62,000 nt of DNA from Glandiceps talaboti (lineage: Eukaryota > Hemichordata > Enteropneusta > Spengelidae). Location of the stretch: assembly GCF_964340395.1 (NCBI RefSeq), contig NC_135551.1, forward strand, positions 7,889,379 through 7,951,378. The letters run 5' to 3'. Each line of letters begins with the position of its first letter. Within the stretch, counting starts at the first letter, position 1. Both the position numbers and the translations under genes were made by a program. Below are positions 59,401 through 62,000 of this stretch, one piece after another. Under the pieces are notes generated by a model. The model worked only from the letters and a program-made list of their open reading frames with translations, did no database searches and was not told where the DNA came from.

Positions 59401-60640
59401 AATTTCACAAGATAAAAATAAGCTGAGAAAAAACGTCAATACAACGACAAGCTATTTCTAAAATGATAACCACAATATTTCTAATATTTATTTCAAATCA
59501 TAATGAAAGTAAGATGGAGAATTTTGATAATTAGATACAAGAGCAAAACAATTAACAATGAAAAATTAAAAAAAAAAGCGTTTAATTTTAACACAAAACT
59601 GTTGTAATAGAGAAAATTGATGAATTGAGAAAGATATACCGGTACAATATTTAAGAAAATTGTTTGTGATGGTTATATTTAGATTGTCACTTCAGCTGTT
59701 TGAGATAAATATTCAATGATTATAATTTGTATTGAGTTCATACAACATCATCATCAACTAGTAATAGTATATTGTGTAGTATTAATTCTAATATTTATTT
59801 TTCCATTTATAATTATATTTAACAAATTGTTTGCTAATTTTCATACCTTTATTACTGCCCCCCCCCCCCCCCCCCCATATGGGTGTTAATGCGTAGAGAA
59901 TACTCGTGACCTAAGGATTCTTACTACTCATCGAGCCACTCCTAGTGACAAAGGCCCCTTAGGTGACTTGTATTTTCCTTGGCCAAACATTGAAAAATGT
60001 TGGGGAATAATATCTAAGTATCCTGCAATAACCCTCCTGACCAGCACTTATGTTAGCCTTGGGGAGAACCCTTACATTATTATTATTGATGAGTTTAACT
60101 ACAAAGCCAGTCGCTTTCATCTGTCTTAGCATATGTTATAAACAAACACCATATGTTTGTGTCCAATGTATGTCATAGCATTTTAAAAAACAAAAACATG
60201 GATTCAATTTTCAGTTTAGTGGTAGCTACCAGTAGTCAATTTTTTAAGTGTGAATATCCAATATTACTATAGAAATACAGCGAAATGTTATAACACATAG
60301 TTTACCCAATGCCTGTAACTGCTTACAGATGTCAATATACATATTTTATGTTTGTCTGTTACATGTAAACCCTCATCTATGTATAAAATAACAATACTTT
60401 TGTAAAATAAGGTGGCATGCTACACTGTAGTTTCTCTTCTGTTTCCATGGTTTATTTCTACATCCCATTTCATATGAAATCCCTGATGTATTTTTGTCAG
60501 AACAGAAGTGTCAGTCAATTATATAGCGTGTAATGTGTGTAGTCTTTCTAAGCTTTGTACTACACATGTACACAGACTGTTTGTCAGCATATTGCATTGA
60601 GTAGCAATTTATGGATGACACTGGTAATATCAGTGTGAAG

Positions 60641-60716
<76 letters not shown>

Positions 60717-60928
60717 GCTGAATGTGTTTTAATATTTTGAATGCATGTGTATTGGTATGTGCCAGCATGCAAGCCAACGTGTGTGTATGTTCGTGTTTGC
60801 CACACATGCCACCATATGTGTACATGTATATGTACACAACATACAACAACATATGCTGATTTGCATTTGGCCATGGCTACATGTATATGTTTATATGCTT
60901 TTGTACAAATGTACATGTATTGTGTGTG

Positions 60929-60997
<69 letters not shown>

Positions 60998-62000
60998 ATA
61001 AGAATACTGTATCTTGTAAATATGTACTGTATAATGTCCAAAAAATTGATACTTATTAATTTGATATTTTCATACATATTACTCAGATATATATTTTTAA
61101 ATATCTGTTCAAGTCACTATAATATTACATGCATATTTTACATACTGTAATTCTATCCACAGAATGAAGATGCCAATGACGTGGTTGCAGAGTTTAGTAC
61201 TAGTGGTAAGTGTCAGTGTCAGAAAAAATTCTATGTAACAGTTTACTGAGGTAAATTAAATATTGTCTTCAGAGCAGTGTTTTGTAAGTGTGGTACGTAG
61301 GTAAAATCTACCTGAGTTCCCAAGGCATGTTTCTGGGGTTCCCCACCAGTGTTTTGTAAGTGTGGTACGTAGGTAAAATCTATCTGAATTCCCAAGGCAT
61401 GTTTCTGGGGTTCCCCACCAGTGTTTTGTAAGCGTGGTACATAGGTAAAATCTACCTGAGTTCCCAAGGCATGTTTCTGGGGTTCCCCACCAGTGTTTTG
61501 TAAGCGTGGTAAGTAGGTAAAATCAACCTGAGTTCCCAAGGCATGTTTCTGAGTTCCCCACAGGTAAATAATTACCTACTTACAACGCTGTATCTACAAT
61601 AGTAAAATGCATGTTCCACAGTTATTACAATAAAAGACTGTTTGATTCTCCTGCACTAATGTGTTGTATTGATGAAGTATTGCCACATGTAGAGTTAGAA
61701 ATGTTAAAAATGGTTACTACCATAAATGTGTATGTGTTGTGATTATTAAAAACCATGTAAACATAACAGCCAAAAAGAAATCGCAACATGTACACTAGAT
61801 CGGCTTTGAATCCGATTGAGCTCCATGAAGAGTTAGAACTATAATTTAAAAATTATGGTTTATTAGTAGACATTTTTATTTGTAAGTGTAAGTGATGAAA
61901 AAGGTAAATTTTGATTAATTGAGGGAAAACTATTTTGTTATCTTGCCCTGACATGTTGTTTCTGTTTTTATAGAGTTGCACTCTTATTACAGGCAAGCCA
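39649..62000 (+). CDS. ARFGEF3: ARFGEF3/BIG3-like protein, N-terminal part (continues past window)
   Basis: Resembles BIG3 (ARFGEF3), a large HEAT-repeat protein related to the Sec7-family Arf exchange factors BIG1/BIG2, whose Sec7 region is degenerate in vertebrates; the human protein exceeds 2000 residues. Coding exons: 39649-39733, 47686-47819, 48940-49074, 56116-56184, 57098-57256 (5A) and/or 58392-58511 (5B), 61163-61205, and probably from 61974. Predicted start is MEDIFTQLAKDASGSRYKPI (human MEEILRKLQKEASGSKYKAI). Further matches are LREICLQPLSLALDSKNNKL, QMLSQILKTLSITATLNEEL followed by QVEIMK, and HTAVKATLTQMLSSISLHLK. This is the DCB-type N-terminal region. An in-frame TGA 18 nt upstream and G at -3/+4 support the start. 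The neighbour upstream is ATE1, head-to-head. Confidence 0.9.
41053..41163. mobile_element. Small MITE related to the 61275 array
   Basis: Begins cagtgtttttgctaag and ends gggaaacactg (inverted cagtgttt). The interior ggaggtaaaatctaccaggg and ttcccatggcatg match the 72-bp unit at 61275-61562. Confidence 0.6.
41499..41676. mobile_element. MITE with CAGTGTGCCCTCTAAC termini, 178 bp
   Basis: Terminal inverted repeats cagtgtgccctctaac and gttagagggcacactg are perfect over 16 bp and extend imperfectly into the gccaa blocks. No clear target-site duplication is visible. The CAG..CTG ends are hAT-like. Confidence 0.75.
43495..43556 (+). other. G-rich tract with quadruplex potential
   Basis: Multiple GGG-GGGGG runs separated by one to three bases (gatgggggtgggggtgg and following). 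Similar tracts lie at 40538-40605 and 39952-39966. Confidence 0.7.
43708..44130 (+). pseudogene. Unrecognised open frame broken by one TGA, with a zinc-finger-like motif
   Basis: One frame runs from an ATG at 43708 to TGA at 43918 (70 codons) and continues in the same frame to a TGA at 44128. The first part has ITCSICGNYKFTNSVDYHTH and VSLC, which looks like a C2H2/C2HC finger. The second part is acidic then Pro/His-rich (SISLEEDTSILDTLERP, then PHIPPHHLQPPSH). I do not recognise a family. It lies in ARFGEF3 intron 1 just before a transposon complex. It could be a decayed gene, a retrocopy fragment or chance. Confidence 0.3.
44294..46484. mobile_element. hAT-like non-autonomous element, 2191 bp, 5-bp target duplication
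   Basis: Ends caggggtgaacaaatc and gatttgttcacccctg are perfect inverted repeats. Both sides are flanked by cagag (44289-44293 and 46485-46489). Subterminal regions carry many ggtcc/ggacc repeats in both orientations (44333-44395 and 46388-46465), a usual transposase-binding layout. The interior has an imperfect direct repeat (44813-45000) and no recognisable transposase. The CAGGGGTG ends suggest hAT; the 5-bp duplication is shorter than the usual 8. Confidence 0.8.
44813..45000. repeat. Direct repeat inside the hAT-like element
   Basis: Two copies of about 90 bp share gaacacat(a/-)..attgcctgactag, then gagtcc.tgtg, then agataaaatcaaatt, then ccagtt.tcgaggctttgg. Confidence 0.8.
47686..47819 (+). 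CDS. ARFGEF3: ARFGEF3-like exon 2
   Basis: 134 nt, phase 1 in (ttttgcag), phase 0 out (donor gtgata). It encodes (D)TLDAQTIAKTVPIFQLREI, then CLQPLSLALDSKNNKLAMCA and LGGLQ. Confidence 0.93.
47820..48939 (+). other. ARFGEF3-like intron 2
   Basis: Holds a second copy of the MITE at 36529-36937 (48205-48620). Nothing else was recognised. Confidence 0.7.
48205..48620. mobile_element. Diverged copy of the 36529 MITE family
   Basis: Shares ttagctgtaactgg, then gtgttaaaaatatcaat, then gatcttatccgtaaatagt, then cagtaacaggttgaaattgt, then gattttagctgggGacc- and aaaatcaatttga-like blocks with 36556-36800, in the same order and spacing. The ends are worn. Confidence 0.6.
48940..49074 (+). CDS. ARFGEF3: ARFGEF3-like exon 3
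   Basis: 135 nt, phase 0 at both ends (acceptor tacccacag, donor gtaagg). It encodes KFIADGRFKSNASEEKEDNQ, then MLSQILKTLSITATLNEELQ and VEIMK. Confidence 0.95.
49205..49495. repeat. A/C-only low-complexity tract (AAC-rich)
   Basis: About 290 bp almost free of G and T on the + strand, made of aac and aaac units with C-runs. It opens long frames on both strands with Gln/Asn/Lys or Cys/Phe/Val bias, which are compositional. Confidence 0.95.
50129..50222. mobile_element. Palindromic MITE family, partial copy 2
   Basis: Shares gtagtgacaaggccccttaggtca-type core (here cccttaggtcatac) and a tgggaataaca end with the copy at 29066. The left part is worn. Confidence 0.6.
50731..50872. mobile_element. 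Palindromic MITE family, copy 3
   Basis: ttattttccaatattttcct ... tcatgacctaagggttgtca ... gtgacaaaggccccttggat ... gaatgaagaaaatattacag. Same inverted organisation as copy 1. Confidence 0.8.
51546..52255. repeat. 27/25-bp minisatellite, about 27 units
   Basis: Unit cataatagcacatggatata followed by tacatcc (27 bp, L) or the same with taacatgg for tagcacatgg (25 bp, S). Order read by eye: ten L, three S, six L, three S, one L, three S, then a partial unit. Open frames through it on the minus strand come from the absence of stops in the unit. Confidence 0.95.
53341..53560 (-). mobile_element. 3' end of a non-LTR retrotransposon on the minus strand
   Basis: Read on -, the sequence gives gcaataattgaataaagaca, then ttgattg and a (ATTG)n tail of about 100 bp (on +: tcaa repeats at 53341-53433). 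The arrangement (polyadenylation-like motif, then tetranucleotide tail) matches non-LTR 3' ends such as that at 31608. The upstream limit is not defined. Confidence 0.6.
54035..54940. repeat. 20/22-bp minisatellite with higher-order structure
   Basis: Mostly 20-bp units (gttagcagagaatagacaat, with aga/ata variants) interspersed with a 22-bp unit (gattacgtgatatcagaaaa-type). The motif gattac/gattat occurs at 54121, 54203, 54265, 54407, 54469, 54511, 54573, 54675, 54737 and 54860; nearly all gaps equal 22 plus a multiple of 20. Confidence 0.93.
56116..56184 (+). CDS. ARFGEF3: ARFGEF3-like exon 4
   Basis: 69 nt, phase 0 at both ends, after a strong polypyrimidine tract (tttttcttttttttcag-like), donor gtaagt. 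It encodes FLLTMTCSESFTINANTILK and VSE (human block: VLLCITYTPTFDLNGSAVLK, IAE). Confidence 0.92.
56185..57097 (+). other. ARFGEF3-like intron 4
   Basis: Largely tandem duplications: 56340-56560 carries three loose copies of aaagggac(t)gtctctactagt followed by a ctcagagttcaaaat block, and 56725-57045 carries three copies of a 115-123 bp unit. Confidence 0.8.
56725..57045. repeat. 115-123 bp tandem repeat, three copies
   Basis: gaacacttctgattataaag begins copies at 56725, 56840 and 56963. Each continues tgatctacttctaaccaat, cccttatcaga, ggaggtgtaat. Ends about 50 bp before exon 5A. Confidence 0.93.
57098..57256 (+). CDS. ARFGEF3: ARFGEF3-like exon 5A (homologue of exon 5B)
   Basis: 159 nt, phase 0 at both ends; acceptor cactacag, donor gtaaaa. 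It encodes FCMDVYDKCKIHVKNKTKAT, then LIGALRTLCPTSYPNDFFSH and HTSVESSTDVVTK. It aligns to the single human segment VCIETYISSCHQRSINTAVR followed by ATLSQML, as exon 5B does. It can splice to 5B or directly to exon 6 in frame. It may be an alternative exon, an extra HEAT helix, or both may be included. Confidence 0.75.
57257..58391 (+). other. Intron between exons 5A and 5B
   Basis: 1.1 kb. It contains a 12-bp minisatellite (57661-57852). A pyrimidine-rich ttttcaca precedes the 5B acceptor. No other feature recognised. Confidence 0.75.
57661..57852. repeat. 12-bp tandem repeat, 16 copies
   Basis: Sixteen exact-length copies of tctgtgatcaat, two of them gctgtgatcaat. The unit length is a multiple of three and stop-free in several frames, so four-residue repeats (CDQF, SVIN, or IDHR on -) appear in open frames. 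Each unit has the palindrome TGATCA. Confidence 0.97.
58392..58511 (+). CDS. ARFGEF3: ARFGEF3-like exon 5B
   Basis: 120 nt, phase 0 at both ends; acceptor ttttcacag, donor gtaagg. It encodes ICIATLKGSHQSSTHTAVKA and TLTQMLSSISLHLKDRQTHR. It matches the vertebrate HEAT segment ending INTAVRATLSQMLSDLTLQL closely, so it is the constitutive or ancestral copy. Confidence 0.93.
58530..59195. repeat. Irregular repeat rich in TCATGTGA
   Basis: Loose units of about 30-60 bp, each with (a)tcatgtga(t/a) followed by tgtcatgtg(a/g)ctcttgtact-like sequence. TCATGTGA or one-off forms occur more than 12 times. TCATGTG is an extended E-box type. Confidence 0.8.
59892..60012. mobile_element. Palindromic MITE family, copy 4
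   Basis: agagaatactcgtgacctaa ... cctagtgacaaaggcccctt ... aaaaatgttggggaataata. The left end is replaced by a poly-C run (59857-59877) just before it. Confidence 0.75.
60640..60994. repeat. Two (GT)n microsatellites
   Basis: gtgtgt runs at 60643-60716 and 60927-60994 separated by about 210 bp of GT/AC-rich sequence. Confidence 0.97.
61163..61205 (+). CDS. ARFGEF3: ARFGEF3-like exon 6
   Basis: 43 nt, phase 0 in (tatccacag), phase 1 out (donor gtaagt). It encodes NEDANDVVAEFSTS plus one base. Weakly conserved linker after the HEAT segment; the exon call rests on splice sites and frame. Confidence 0.7.
61206..61973 (+). other. ARFGEF3-like intron 6
   Basis: Contains the 72-bp repeat array derived from a small MITE (61275-61592). 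61600-61960 shows nothing recognisable. Confidence 0.65.
61275..61592. mobile_element. MITE whose left part is amplified in tandem (72 bp x 4)
   Basis: cagtgttttgtaag begins units at 61275, 61347, 61419 and 61491, exactly 72 bp apart. The last unit runs into aattacctacttacaacgctg (to about 61592), the inverse of the cag.gtt.tgtaag..taggtaa left end. The unit matches the single-copy element at 41053-41163. Confidence 0.8.
61974..62000 (+). CDS. ARFGEF3: Probable ARFGEF3-like exon 7 (start only)
   Basis: Follows a good acceptor (ctgtttttatag at 61962-61973). Joined to the single base left by exon 6 it reads ELHSYYRQA and runs off the window. Frame is compatible; homology is too short to confirm. 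Confidence 0.4.

Larger units (their letters stand above)
58512..61162 (+). other. ARFGEF3-like intron after exon 5B
   Basis: Holds a TCATGTGA-rich repeat (58530-59195), a C-run (59857-59877), a palindromic MITE copy (59892-60012) and two GT microsatellites (60640-60716, 60927-60994). Nothing recognised in 59200-59850 or 60015-60640. Confidence 0.75.

Noticed and set aside
61243-61539. 98-codon frame on - with a 24-residue repeat
   Set aside because: Translation of the 72-bp MITE-derived array.

Overview
The window is animal nuclear DNA: AT-rich and intron-dominated, with GT-AG introns, long microsatellites, minisatellites and small DNA transposons, and no bacterial operon structure. Three protein-coding genes are recognisable by eye. 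All are animal genes: the 3' end of a RUNX (Runt-domain) transcription factor gene on +, a complete arginyl-tRNA-protein transferase gene (ATE1) on -, and the 5' part of an ARFGEF3/BIG3-like gene on +. Compact coding exons, a single RUNX C-terminus with its own proline run, and many short palindromic elements suggest a marine invertebrate bilaterian, perhaps an invertebrate deuterostome. The species cannot be read from the sequence with confidence.

Layout. 1-19527: RUNX, with about 9 kb of intron, an exon at 8990-9181, a 9.5-kb intron and the final coding exon at 18656-19527 ending in the Groucho-binding pentapeptide VWRPY; the Runt domain itself lies upstream of the window. 19528-about 23710: probable RUNX 3' UTR containing a tandem array of about 118 bp period. 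23.7-28.1 kb: gap between convergent genes, holding a 21-bp minisatellite split by a hAT-type MITE and a palindromic element. 28110-38618: ATE1 on -, nine exon positions, one of them present as two homologous 129-nt versions. 38619-39648: about 1 kb between the divergent ATE1 and ARFGEF3 start codons. 39649-62000: ARFGEF3-like exons 1 to 6 or 7, with a duplicated exon pair (5A/5B); the gene continues past the window.

Every exon junction listed for ATE1 and for ARFGEF3 exons 1-6 keeps the reading frame. The ATE1 model totals 1383 nt (460 codons plus stop). The three genes have unrelated roles: transcription control, N-terminal arginylation, and an Arf-GEF-family scaffold. The one regulatory link the layout suggests is a shared ATE1/ARFGEF3 promoter region.

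The most interesting signals are the ATE1 exon pair of equal length, matching the mutually exclusive 129-bp exons known in mammals; a similar duplicated exon pair in the ARFGEF3-like gene; a 2191-bp hAT-like element nested in a palindromic element so that the empty site can be inferred from the opposite arm; a retroelement tail present twice, identically, inside one target-site duplication; and minisatellites with strict higher-order arithmetic.
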